NCBI GenBank assembly: GCA_030601755.1
Contig: JAUWBF010000011.1
Coordinates: 1-64,000, forward strand
DNA from: Verrucomicrobiota bacterium
GTDB lineage: Bacteria; Verrucomicrobiota; Verrucomicrobiia; Opitutales; Opitutaceae
Direction of reading: 5' to 3'
Length of the DNA stretch: 64,000 nt
Shown: in pieces, positions 51,636-59,429 of the stretch
Position numbering within the stretch: position 1 is the first letter of the stretch
Layout: every line of letters starts with the position of its first letter
Position numbers and translations under genes: made by a program
Notes under the pieces: generated by a model
Seen by the model: the letters and a program-made list of their open reading frames with translations, nothing else
Database searches by the model: none
Told to the model about the DNA's origin: nothing

Positions 51636-52051
51636 CCGCCCCCGCCGCCTCGTCCAAAACATCCGCGACCTCGAACGCCGGCCTCGTCGTCTACACCTAC
51701 TCCGGCTGCGACACCTGCCGCCGCGCCGTGAAATGGCTGCGCGCCCACGAAGTCGCCTTTGTCGAAAAACCCATTCGCGAAACCCCGCCGACCGTCGCTG
51801 AGCTGCGCGCCATGCTCGCCCGCCTCGGTGGCGCGACCGCGCTGAAAAAACTCTTCAACACCTCTGGCCAGGACTACCGCGCGCAAAAGATCGGCGACCG
51901 GCTCCCCGGCCTGTCCGAGGCCGACGCGCTCGCCCTGCTCGCCGCCAACGGCAACCTCGTCAAACGCCCCTTCGCCCTCGGCGCCGGTCCGCGCGGCGAG
52001 GTCGGCCTTGTCGGTTTCAAGGAGCCCGACTGGCAGGCCGCGCTCCTTTGA
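51632..52051 (+). CDS. ArsC/Spx-family reductase-like protein
   Basis: The 139-residue thioredoxin-fold protein has a CxxC motif (YSGCDTCRRAVKWLRAHEV) and the ArsC-family pattern (PPTVAELRAMLARLG, LKKLFNTSGQDYR, KRPFALG with the conserved arginine-proline). It resembles YffB/Spx-type proteins rather than true arsenate reductase. Its start overlaps the preceding stop by 4 bp. Confidence 0.85.
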   Translation: MTAPAASSKTSATSNAGLVVYTYSGCDTCRRAVKWLRAHEVAFVEKPIRETPPTVAELRAMLARLGGATALKKLFNTSGQDYRAQKIGDRLPGLSEADALALLAANGNLVKRPFALGAGPRGEVGLVGFKEPDWQAALL

Positions 52052-52144
52052 CGCCTCTCGGCTGCGTCGCGTTCGGGGCTGCGTCTCACCGGCGCCGCGC
52101 CCGATTTCCACTCCGCACCCGACACGAATATCCCCGCCGCCCCG

Positions 52145-52453
52145 TTGACTTGCGCGGGCGGCTCGGCTTTGAAGCAAGGCATCTTGAGCCAATCCGCCAA
52201 ACAACCCTCGCCATCCGTCCTGCAATGGCTGGCCGCCCACGCCGGCTTCCCGGCGAGCCGCCTGCCCGAAAAGGCCGAGCTGCTCGTGCTCTTGGCCGAC
52301 GCCGCCGCGCGCGAGGAGTTGACCGTGCAGGGCAGCAACTTCGGCCGCTTCCCCGTGCCCGGTCAGACCGCCGGAGAGATCGCCTCGCTCAAGGCCCGCG
52401 CCGAACGCCGCAAGCTGGTCCACTTCAAGTGCGACAACAGCGCCAAGGTCTGA
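52145..52453 (+). CDS. Small hypothetical protein
   Basis: This open frame of about 102 codons has no ATG; TTG at 52145 or 52169 would have to be used. Composition is protein-like (PSVLQWLAAHAGFPASRLPE, AELLVLLADAAAREELTVQG, FGRFPVPGQTAGEIASLKAR). It follows the ArsC-like gene by 93 bp. Function unknown. Confidence 0.5.
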   Translation: MTCAGGSALKQGILSQSAKQPSPSVLQWLAAHAGFPASRLPEKAELLVLLADAAAREELTVQGSNFGRFPVPGQTAGEIASLKARAERRKLVHFKCDNSAKV

Positions 52454-52470
52454 AGTCCTTTGTCGGCGTC

Positions 52471-52545
52471 GGAGAACGGACATTCCTGTCCGTTCACGTT
52501 TACCGGGCCCACTTCGCCATGAACGGACAAGAATGTCCGTTCTCC
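52471..52545. repeat. Inverted pair of GGAATG-type palindromes
   Basis: Arms of 26 bp (52471-52496 and 52520-52545) are inverted copies differing at one base, separated by 23 bp. Each arm is itself partly palindromic (CGGACATTCC..TGTCCG). The same unit occurs singly at 24332-24355. The layout is like REP doublets (REPINs). Confidence 0.7.
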
Positions 52546-52577
52546 GCATGCATCCGTTGGCTTTGCTGGCTGCGTGG

Positions 52578-52608
52578 TTGACAAAATTTTTACCAAGGCC
52601 CCTAAGTT
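52578..52608 (+). promoter_or_regulatory. Putative sigma-70 promoter
   Basis: TTGACA (52578-52583) is a perfect -35 box, followed after 19 bp by TAAGTT, a partial -10. Transcription would start at or next to the ATG at 52616, giving a leaderless or nearly leaderless mRNA. Confidence 0.4.
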
Positions 52609-52615
52609 TAGACGT

Positions 52616-53584
52616 ATGCGGACTGGGTTGTTCACCCTATTTCTGTTTGGTGGGGCCAGCTCGTTGCTGGCCGGCAACCTGCGTGAAATCACCCGCGAGT
52701 TCGTCGTCGCCGGCGCGCCCACCCTCGACCTCGAGTTGTCCATCGGCGAACTGGAAATTTTGCCCGGCCCGGACGGCGTGGTGAAGATCGAGGTCACCCA
52801 GTCCCTCGCGCTCGATGGCGAGGAACGCGCCCGCCGGGCGTTGGACGACTGGCGTTTTGAATTTTCGCAAAAGGACGACCGCATCGCTTTTCAAGGCTCC
52901 GGTCGGCGCAACCTCGTCTGGGACTGGGACCCCGCCCGTCAGGTGCACTGCGCCGTGCGCATCACCGCCCCGCTTGCCAGCAACGTCCACATCCAAGGCG
53001 TGCAACTCCGCACCGACATCACCCGCATCGACGGCGACGTCACCCTCCGCATGGACGGCGGACGCTTCTTCGCCCGCCACATCGGCGGCGTCTTCAAAGC
53101 CCGGAGCCTCGGCGGCCAGGTCATGCTCTCCTCGACCGCAGGCGCCGTCGACGTCGACCTCGGCACCGGCCAGGTGCTCATCGGCACCGCCACCGGCCCG
53201 GTCGAGGTGGCCAGCCAGGGCGGCACCATCGAGATCCAGCAGGCGGCTGCCGCCGTGAACATCCGCGGCGCCACGCTCGACGTCTCGCTCGGCCTCGCCA
53301 ACCCCCGTAGCGGTGACGCCAATGTGCGCACCGCCGCCGGCTCCATCACCCTCAAGGTCGAGCAGACCGCCGGCGTGTGCATCGACGCCGCCGCCCCCTG
53401 GCTCGGCGAGATCAACGCCCGCGGGCTCGACCTCGACGTCAAGTCCGGCTCCGTCGGCTCCTCGCGACTCAAGGCCCGGCTCAACGACGGCGGCCCCAAG
53501 GTCACCCTGCGCGCCAGCGGCGGCAGCGTGTCCATCGTCGGCGTCGAGCCGCTCGGCACCCCGCTGGCCGCGGTCGAGCCCTGA
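52616..53584 (+). CDS. Exported DUF4097-like beta-helix protein
   Basis: The 322-residue protein has a signal peptide (about 1-20, LFTLFLFGGASSLLAG) and then short beta strands in a repeating pattern (LDLELSIGELEILPG, VMLSSTAGAVDVDLGTGQVL, RTAAGSITLKVEQTAG, KVTLRASGGSVSIVG), typical of DUF4097 adhesin-like/parallel-beta proteins. The role is unknown; probably periplasmic or surface-located. The ATG at 52616 gives the best signal peptide. Confidence 0.75.
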   Translation: MRTGLFTLFLFGGASSLLAGNLREITREFVVAGAPTLDLELSIGELEILPGPDGVVKIEVTQSLALDGEERARRALDDWRFEFSQKDDRIAFQGSGRRNLVWDWDPARQVHCAVRITAPLASNVHIQGVQLRTDITRIDGDVTLRMDGGRFFARHIGGVFKARSLGGQVMLSSTAGAVDVDLGTGQVLIGTATGPVEVASQGGTIEIQQAAAAVNIRGATLDVSLGLANPRSGDANVRTAAGSITLKVEQTAGVCIDAAAPWLGEINARGLDLDVKSGSVGSSRLKARLNDGGPKVTLRASGGSVSIVGVEPLGTPLAAVEP

Positions 53585-53658
53585 GCCGCCGCTCTGTGTT
53601 CGTCAGCCCGGACTGGCCAAGCGCGTCCGGCCCGTTCAGGTTGCCCGACTCCGTTGCC

Positions 53659-55149
53659 ATGACCTCCGCCTACGAACAGCTCGTCGCCCGACTCAAGCGC
53701 GCCCACTACCTCGGCACCATCTCTGGACTGCTCGGCTGGGACGAGCAGGTCAACCTGCCCCCCGACAGCGCCGATCAGCGCGCCGAGCAACTCGCCCTCA
53801 TGGCCGAGCTGCACCACGCCGCCGCCACCGCACCCGAACTCGGCCGCTTGCTCGCTGAACTCGAGCAAGCCTCGGCCAACCTCGACGACGAGCAACGCGT
53901 TGTCGTGCGCCGCGCCCGCCTCGACTACGACCGCGCCACCCGCCTGCCCGGCGAGTTCGCCGCCGAGAAGGCCCGCCACTCCAGCGCGTCCTACCACGTC
54001 TGGGCCGCCGCCAAGGAGGACAACGACTACGCCCGCTTCGCCCCCTTCCTCGAAAAACACCTCGACCTCGCCCGCCGCGAGGCCGCCCTGCAAGGCTGGG
54101 GCGACCGCCCCTACGACTACGCCATCGAGCGCCACGACCCCGGCATGACCGCCGCCAAGGTCACCGCGCTCTTCGACGAACTCCGCGCCGGCCTCGTGCC
54201 GCTCGTCCGCCGCCTCGACGCCGCCCCGCGCAAAGCCCACGCCGGTCTCTTCCGCGGATTCCCCGTCGACGCGCAAAAGGAGTTCGTCGAGGACGTCGTC
54301 GACCGCCTCGGTTTCGACTTCGGCCGCGGCCGCATCGACGTGTCGCTGCACCCCTTTTGCGAAGGCGCCGGCGCCGACATCCGCATGACCACCCGCTTCG
54401 ACGCCGACAACCCCCTCGACGCCATCTTCAGCTCCATCCACGAGACCGGCCACGGACTCTACGAACAAGGCCTGCCGCTCGCCCGGCAGGGCACTCCGCT
54501 CGGCCAGTCCGTCGGCATGGGCGTGCACGAGTCGCAGAGCCGCCTGTGGGAAAACCAGGTCGCCCGCGGCCGCGCCTTCTGGCGGTTCTTCGAGCCCCGT
54601 CTGCGCAAGGCTTTCCCCGCGCAGCTCGCCGGTGTCGCCTCCGACGAACTCTACCTCGCGATCAACGCCGTCGAGCCCACCCTCATCCGCGTCGACGCCG
54701 ACGAGATCCACTACAACCTGCACATCATCCTGCGCTTCGAGCTGGAGCAGCGCCTCTTCAACGGCTCGCTCGCCGTCGCCGACCTGCCCGCCGCGTGGAA
54801 CGCCCGCTCCGCCGAGTTGCTCGGCCTCACCCCGCCCGACGACGCCCGCGGCGTGCTCCAGGACGTGCACTGGTCCGGCGGCGCGTTCGGTTATTTCCCG
54901 AGCTACTGCATCGGCAACATGATGGCCGCCCAGCTCTGGTTCACCGCCCTCGACCGCCTGCCGGGTCTGGAGGACGACTTTGCCCGCGGCGACTTCACGC
55001 GCCTGCTCGGCTGGCTGCGGACCAACATCCACGAACAAGGCCGCCGCTTCGACACCCTCGAGCTGGTCAAACACGTCACCGGCGAGGACCTCTCCCCCCG
55101 CCACCTCCTGCGCTACCTCGAGGAACGCTACGCCCCGCTCTACCTGTAA
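53659..55149 (+). CDS. Carboxypeptidase Taq (M32 family)
   Basis: The 496-residue metallocarboxypeptidase has the M32 active site HETGH within FSSIHETGHGLYEQGLP, with the distal glutamate region GVHESQSRLWENQVARG, and the N-terminal YLGTISGLLGWDEQVNLPP. It removes C-terminal residues from peptides in the cytoplasm. The length is typical for the family. The ATG at 53659 (MTSAYEQLVAR) fits M32 starts. Confidence 0.95.
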   Translation: MTSAYEQLVARLKRAHYLGTISGLLGWDEQVNLPPDSADQRAEQLALMAELHHAAATAPELGRLLAELEQASANLDDEQRVVVRRARLDYDRATRLPGEFAAEKARHSSASYHVWAAAKEDNDYARFAPFLEKHLDLARREAALQGWGDRPYDYAIERHDPGMTAAKVTALFDELRAGLVPLVRRLDAAPRKAHAGLFRGFPVDAQKEFVEDVVDRLGFDFGRGRIDVSLHPFCEGAGADIRMTTRFDADNPLDAIFSSIHETGHGLYEQGLPLARQGTPLGQSVGMGVHESQSRLWENQVARGRAFWRFFEPRLRKAFPAQLAGVASDELYLAINAVEPTLIRVDADEIHYNLHIILRFELEQRLFNGSLAVADLPAAWNARSAELLGLTPPDDARGVLQDVHWSGGAFGYFPSYCIGNMMAAQLWFTALDRLPGLEDDFARGDFTRLLGWLRTNIHEQGRRFDTLELVKHVTGEDLSPRHLLRYLEERYAPLYL

Positions 55150-55188
55150 AACCCGGCATCCCGCCCCTCGCGCCACCCGCCGTCTCCT

Positions 55189-55219
55189 GCAAAGAGTAAC
55201 CCAATAGGTTACTCTTTGC
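55189..55219. terminator. Perfect 13-bp hairpin downstream of the M32 gene
   Basis: GCAAAGAGTAACC and GGTTACTCTTTGC pair perfectly around CAATA. No T-run follows on either strand, so it is an atypical terminator or a structured 3' end. It lies 40 bp after the M32 stop. Confidence 0.55.
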
Positions 55220-55267
55220 CGCGCGGCCGAGCGGCGGCGGGACCCGCCTTGCGGGCTTTGCGCCTCC

Positions 55268-55284
55268 GCGTCTTTGCGTTAAAA
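55268..55284. repeat. CGTCTTTGCGTTAAAA dispersed motif
   Basis: GCGTCTTTGCGTTAAAA lies 10 bp before the tatD start and is repeated, in inverted pairs, at 56132-56153 and 56279-56300. Confidence 0.6.
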
Positions 55285-55294
55285 CATCCGTTTC

Positions 55295-56092
55295 ATGCAG
55301 CTGATCGACACCCACACCCACCTCGACGCGGCCGTGCGCCACGGCGAGCTCGACGCCACGCTCGCCCGCGCCCGCGAGGCCGGTCTCGTCGGCCTCGTGA
55401 CCATCGGCACCGGCTCCGACGACTGGCCGCTCTACCGCGACCTCGCCACCGCGCACCGCGGCTTCGTGCACTACACGGTCGGTCTGCATCCGTGCTCGGT
55501 CGCGGAAAACTGGGCCGACGAGATCGCGCTCATCGAGGCCTACTGGTCGGCCGACGCGCTCAAGCCCGTCGGCCTCGGCGAGTGCGGCCTCGACCGCTTC
55601 CACCTGCCGAAGGACGCCGAGGCGGCGGAGCGCATCATCGGCTGGCAAAAGGCCGCCTTCACCGCGCAGCTCGACATCGCCCGCCGGCTCGCCTGCCCGC
55701 TGGTCATCCACTCGCGCGGCGCCTTTGCCGAGTGCGTGGAGATGATCGACGCGTCCGGCGTCGACTGGACCAAGGTCGTCTTTCACTGCTTTAGCGAGGG
55801 CCCGGCCGAGATCGCCGAGCTGACCAGGCGCGGCTCGCGCGGCTCGATCACCGGCGTGGTCACCTACAAGAACGGCGACAACGTGCGCGCCTCGATGCTC
55901 GCGCAGGGTCTCGACCGCCTGATGGTCGAGACCGACGCGCCCTACCTCACGCCCGCGCCGCACCGCGGCAAGCCCAACGAACCCGCCTACCTGCGCCACA
56001 CCGCCGAGTTCGCCGCGAATGTGCTGGGCGTCAGCACCGAGGAGTTCGGCGAAGTCACCACGCGCAACGCGAAGGCGTTCTACGGCATCTGA
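55295..56092 (+). CDS. tatD: TatD-family hydrolase (DNase)
   Basis: The 265-residue metal-dependent hydrolase has IDTHTHLD at the N-terminus, VGLHP, the glutamate segment GLGECGLDRF, the histidine segments VIHSRG and FHCFSEG, and the final aspartate MVETDAPYLTP. It is a TIM-barrel amidohydrolase-type 3'-5' DNase involved in DNA repair or turnover. It is followed by a cluster of dispersed repeats. Confidence 0.93.
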   Translation: MQLIDTHTHLDAAVRHGELDATLARAREAGLVGLVTIGTGSDDWPLYRDLATAHRGFVHYTVGLHPCSVAENWADEIALIEAYWSADALKPVGLGECGLDRFHLPKDAEAAERIIGWQKAAFTAQLDIARRLACPLVIHSRGAFAECVEMIDASGVDWTKVVFHCFSEGPAEIAELTRRGSRGSITGVVTYKNGDNVRASMLAQGLDRLMVETDAPYLTPAPHRGKPNEPAYLRHTAEFAANVLGVSTEEFGEVTTRNAKAFYGI

Positions 56093-56095
56093 CCC

Positions 56096-56119
56096 GTAGG
56101 GACCGCGCTCGCGCGGTCC
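56096..56119 (+). repeat. GTAG-headed REP-like palindrome
   Basis: GTAGGGACCGCG, then CTCG, then CGCGGTCC; the head lies three bases after the tatD stop codon. Confidence 0.65.
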
Positions 56120-56131
56120 GTTGTAAACGAA

Positions 56132-56300
56132 TTTTAACGCAAAGACGCCAAGGTGCGAAGGGGCGCAAGGAATTGTAGCGCAGGCTTCCAGCCTGCCATC
56201 GCATCGCAATCAACAGCCGGCTGGAAGCCGGCGCTACTGACCCGGCCGAGGAAGCATTCAACCTTTGCGATCTTCGCGCCTTGGCGTCTTTGCGTTAAAA
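56132..56300. repeat. Nested composite repeat: 22-bp inverted arms around a REP doublet
   Basis: The outer arms (56132-56153 and 56279-56300) are a perfect 22-bp inverted repeat of the TTTTAACGCAAAGACGCC type. Inside lies an inverted pair of GTAG-headed palindromes: 56175-56196 (GTAGCGCAGGCTTCCAGCC) on plus and 56216-56237 on minus, 19 bp apart. This explains most of the 360-bp gap between tatD and ptsH; no gene is visible there. Confidence 0.7.
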
Positions 56301-56362
56301 TCCAATCCCTCATCGCCAACGGGCTTCGCGAGCGAAGCCTATGCGTGGAAGACCGCGGGCCT

Positions 56363-56392
56363 AAAAAAGGCGACCCGTTTCAGGTCGCCTTT
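56363..56392 (-). terminator. Terminator downstream of ptsH
   Basis: AAAGGCGACC and GGTCGCCTTT form a 10-bp stem with a 7-base loop. On the minus strand the run TTTTTT follows, so it ends the ptsH transcript. Confidence 0.85.
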
Positions 56393-56452
56393 GGCTTTGA
56401 AAATTTTCGTGCCCTTTGGTGGGCCAACCCACTCCGCACGCTGCGTCGCCGC

Positions 56453-56749
56453 TCAGGCCTCGTCAAACTTGCGGGCGAAGAGCTGGTCGAGCTCGTCGAG
56501 CATGCCGGCGGCGTCGGCGCCGTTGGCGATGAACTTCACCTTGGAGCCCTTGCCGGCGGCCAGCATCATCAGGCCCATGATGCTCTTGCCGTTCACCTGC
56601 TCCTCGTCCTTCTCGACGAGGACGTCGGCTTTGAACTTGTTGGTGATGCGCACGATCATGGCGGCGGGGCGCGCGTGAATGCCCATCTTGTTCTGCACAA
56701 GGAGCTCCTTGGTGAGCTGGGTGCTGCCGGCGGTTTCGTTGGTTTCCAT
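56453..56749 (-). CDS. ptsH: HPr phosphocarrier protein
   Basis: The 98-residue protein is an HPr: the active-site histidine lies in QNKMGIHARPAAMIVRI and the regulatory serine in NGKSIMGLMMLAAGKGS. It accepts phosphate from Enzyme I and passes it on, or acts in regulation by HPr kinase. An N-terminal extension of about 15 residues precedes the domain. Divergent from kdsB, 80 bp away; terminator at 56363-56392. Confidence 0.94.
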   Translation of the reverse strand: METNETAGSTQLTKELLVQNKMGIHARPAAMIVRITNKFKADVLVEKDEEQVNGKSIMGLMMLAAGKGSKVKFIANGADAAGMLDELDQLFARKFDEA

Positions 56750-56829
56750 TGAGTTCAAGCGTAAAAAGTGCCGGTCGCCGCGGGTGGCTTGCAACCCAAA
56801 AACCTTCGTTCAGGCTGGGGGTGTTCCCC

Positions 56830-57573
56830 ATGTCCACCACCGCCATCATCGTTCCCTGCCGTCTCGAATCGACCCGCTTCCCCCGCAAGCTCTTGCACCG
56901 GATCCAAGGCCGGCCGCTGGTGCTGCACGTGGCCGAGCGCATCCGCGCCGAGGTGCCGGAGCTGCCCCTGTATTTCGCGGTGGACGACCAATTGCTGGCC
57001 GCGCCGCTGGCCGACGCAGGCTTCCGCGTCATCCACACCGCCGTGCATCACCAAAGCGGCACCGACCGCCTCGCCGAGGCCAACCGCACGATCCAGGCCG
57101 ACCGCGTCATCAACGTGCAGGCCGACGAGCCGCTGGTCAGCGCCGCGCAGATCCGGCTGCTGGCCGACCTGATCGCCGGCGACGCCGACATGGCGACCCT
57201 CTGCACGCCCTTTACCAACCGAGCCGATTTCGAAAACCCCAACCAGGTGAAGGTCGTGCTCGGCCTCGACGGCAAGGCCCTCTATTTCTCGCGTTCGCCG
57301 ATCCCGTATCCGCGCGACCATGGCGGCAAGGGCGACGACGCCTGGGTGGCGAGCCATCCGTGCCGCCGTCACCTCGGGCTCTACGCCTACAAGGCCTCGC
57401 TGCTGGAGAGCTTCGCCTCGCTGCCCCCCGGCCGACTCGAGACCATCGAGAAGCTGGAGCAGCTGCGTGTATTGGAAAATGGATACGATATCGTCTGCGG
57501 CGTGACCAACGATCCGACCATCGGCGTCGACACCCCGGAGGACGCCGAGAAATACGAGGCGCTGCTGGCCTGA
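56830..57573 (+). CDS. kdsB: 3-deoxy-manno-octulosonate cytidylyltransferase
   Basis: The 247-residue enzyme has IIVPCRLESTRFPRKLL (nucleotide-binding loop), NVQADEPLV, YFSRSPIPYPRD and RHLGLYAYKASLLESFASLP with the C-terminal NDPTIGVDTPEDAEKYE. It makes CMP-Kdo for lipopolysaccharide, so the organism has a Gram-negative outer membrane. The ATG at 56830 is chosen by fit to the family. Confidence 0.96.
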   Translation: MSTTAIIVPCRLESTRFPRKLLHRIQGRPLVLHVAERIRAEVPELPLYFAVDDQLLAAPLADAGFRVIHTAVHHQSGTDRLAEANRTIQADRVINVQADEPLVSAAQIRLLADLIAGDADMATLCTPFTNRADFENPNQVKVVLGLDGKALYFSRSPIPYPRDHGGKGDDAWVASHPCRRHLGLYAYKASLLESFASLPPGRLETIEKLEQLRVLENGYDIVCGVTNDPTIGVDTPEDAEKYEALLA

Positions 57574-57598
57574 GCGGGGGGGCGCGGGGGGAGCCGGC

Positions 57599-58072
57599 TC
57601 ACACCAGCGGTTTGCGGCGGTAGAACAGCAGGCCGGGCATGGCCAGACCGACCGACAGGCCGGCGATGATGAACAGCGTGCGCAGGCCGTGCTCGAACGC
57701 TTGCGCCAGCAGCGCGTCGGTCAGGCCGGTGCGCTCGATCTCCGCCAGTGCCAGCAGAGTGGTGAAGGCGCTCACGCCGGGCACCATGGGGATCATCGCG
57801 GCGACGGTGAAGACCTTCGGGTGGGCGCGCAGCCGCCGGGCCCAGTAAACGCCGACCAGGCTGACGACCGAGGCGGCGATGAGCGTCGCCCACTCGATGC
57901 GCATGCCTCCGGCGTTGATCAGCAGCCAGCGCAGTCCGTGGCCGAGCGCGCCGCCGAGGGCGCAGTATTTGAGCGCCTCGCGGGGAACGTTGAAGACGAG
58001 CGCAAACCCCACCGCGGGCACTGCGGCGAGCGCCATGTCGTTGAGCAGTCCGAGGAGCAGGTTGGTCGTCAT
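57599..58072 (-). CDS. ThrE-family exporter, C-terminal half (DUF3815-like)
   Basis: The 157-residue protein has four or five membrane segments (LNDMALAAVPAVGFALVFNV; VSLVGVYWARRL; MIPMVPGVSAFTTLLALAEI; LRTLFIIAGLSVGLAMPGLL). It is the small partner of split threonine/serine exporters such as YjjB. The PMVPG motif is typical. Its start shares an ATGA-type overlap with the YjjP-like gene. Confidence 0.88.
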   Translation of the reverse strand: MTTNLLLGLLNDMALAAVPAVGFALVFNVPREALKYCALGGALGHGLRWLLINAGGMRIEWATLIAASVVSLVGVYWARRLRAHPKVFTVAAMIPMVPGVSAFTTLLALAEIERTGLTDALLAQAFEHGLRTLFIIAGLSVGLAMPGLLFYRRKPLV

Positions 58073-58854
58073 TGGATCCAGGCCCAGGCGTTCCAAACGG
58101 TCATGGCGAGCAGGATGCCGCCGCAGGATGCCGCGCAGAGCAGGGCTGCCATGGCCCCGCGCGCGATGCCGGTGTTGACGTAGCCCTTCACCATGTCGGC
58201 CACGGAGTTGATCAGCGGGAAACCCGGCACGAGCAGCAGCACGCTGGCGGCCATGGCGACGCGGGGCTTGTCGGTCAGTTCATGGATCAATCCCTGTGCG
58301 GCGATCGAGGTGGCGACGAAGGCGGCTATGAAGAAGTTGACCAGAGGATTGAAGTGCAGGTGCGCGAGCTGATGGCGCACGGTCATGGCGACGAAACTGG
58401 CGGCAAAGGTGATGCCGCAGGCAGGCAGGTCGGCGCCGGCCAGCCGGGCAAAACAGGCGCAGGACAGGCCGATCATGACCGCCACGATCCAGCGATTGTA
58501 GCGTTCCTGCGTGAGGTTATCGAGGCGGGCGGTCACGCCGGCGATGTCGAGCCTGCCTTCCTCGGCGTCGAGCATGATGCGTTGCACGTCGGTGACGGTG
58601 CGCATGTTGATGCCGCGGTCGACATTGCGGCGCACCGCCGTTTCCGCGTGGGCACCGCAGAGCGTGCTGATGGTGATGCCATTGGCGGTCAACGCGACCT
58701 CCACGGTGTCGACCCCGAGCGCGAGTCCGAGGCGGCGGCTGACCGACTCCACGAGCACACTCTCGGCGCTGAACTGCATCAGCAGCACGGCGGTGCGCAC
58801 GCAGAGGACGGTGATTTCCTTTTGCTGCTCCGGGCTGGGTGGACGGGTTGGCAT
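58069..58854 (-). CDS. ThrE-family exporter, N-terminal half (DUF1212-like)
   Basis: The 261-residue protein has a cytoplasmic N-terminal domain (QFSAESVLVESVSRRLGLAL, VEVALTANGITIST, VDRGINMRTVTDVQR) and five membrane segments ending with LVPGFPLINSVADMVKGY. It matches DUF1212/YjjP. With the overlapping downstream gene it forms a two-part ThrE-type exporter for small amino or organic acids. Confidence 0.9.
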   Translation of the reverse strand: MPTRPPSPEQQKEITVLCVRTAVLLMQFSAESVLVESVSRRLGLALGVDTVEVALTANGITISTLCGAHAETAVRRNVDRGINMRTVTDVQRIMLDAEEGRLDIAGVTARLDNLTQERYNRWIVAVMIGLSCACFARLAGADLPACGITFAASFVAMTVRHQLAHLHFNPLVNFFIAAFVATSIAAQGLIHELTDKPRVAMAASVLLLVPGFPLINSVADMVKGYVNTGIARGAMAALLCAASCGGILLAMTVWNAWAWIQ

Positions 58855-58904
58855 GTCGACAGGAAGGGGCGTAATGAAAATGCGCTTTGGTCAGGATGGC
58901 GACA

Positions 58905-59429
58905 TCAGTCCGCGTGCCAGATTTGTCCGCAGTGGACCTGCAAGTTGAACACGTCGGGCCCGGGACGACGGTTTTCGGCCATCGTCCGCCACAGCCGGAT
59001 CACGCCGGCGTGGGTGATCAGCGCGACCTTGGCGCGGCCGAGGATCTCGGCGCGCAGCGCGGCGACCCGCGCCCACATCTCGAGTCCGCTCTCGCCGCCG
59101 GGCGGGCGCAGGTTCCACGGGTCCAGCGCCCACGCGTCGCTGTCGGGGCCGTGGAACGAGGTCCAGAGGCGACCCTCCCATTCGCCGAAGTTCATCTCAA
59201 GCAGGCGGGGCTCGATCTTCACCAGCAGGCGTTTGCCGGCCAGCCGGCGGGCCAGCTTCAGGCAACGCAACGAGGGACTGCTCCAGATCTCCGCGGGCTG
59301 AAAGGGCAGGGCTTTGCGCACTTCGGCGACATCCTGCCGGAAGCTCTCGGCCAGCGGCACATCGGCGCGACCATAGCAAAGGCCGGTCGGCGTGACGACG
59401 GTGGTGTGGCGAATGAGGCAGGCGTTCAT
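58905..59429 (-). CDS. cobC: Alpha-ribazole phosphatase-like histidine phosphatase
   Basis: The 174-residue phosphoglycerate-mutase-fold enzyme has the catalytic LIRHTTV motif, the second arginine region WSSPSLRCLKLARRL, the acid segment LEMNFGEWEG and the second histidine LITHAGVIRL. As the last gene of the cobalamin operon, overlapping cobS by 4 bp, it most likely dephosphorylates alpha-ribazole phosphate. Confidence 0.88.
   Translation of the reverse strand: MNACLIRHTTVVTPTGLCYGRADVPLAESFRQDVAEVRKALPFQPAEIWSSPSLRCLKLARRLAGKRLLVKIEPRLLEMNFGEWEGRLWTSFHGPDSDAWALDPWNLRPPGGESGLEMWARVAALRAEILGRAKVALITHAGVIRLWRTMAENRRPGPDVFNLQVHCGQIWHAD

Noticed and set aside
51632-52051. Second arsenate reductase
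   Set aside because: CxxC and ArsC-family fold resemble Spx/YffB; no arsenic genes are adjacent.
52939-55176. 745-codon open frame antisense to the M32 peptidase and DUF4097-like genes
   Set aside because: Spans two well-supported genes on the other strand; composition is that of an antisense frame.
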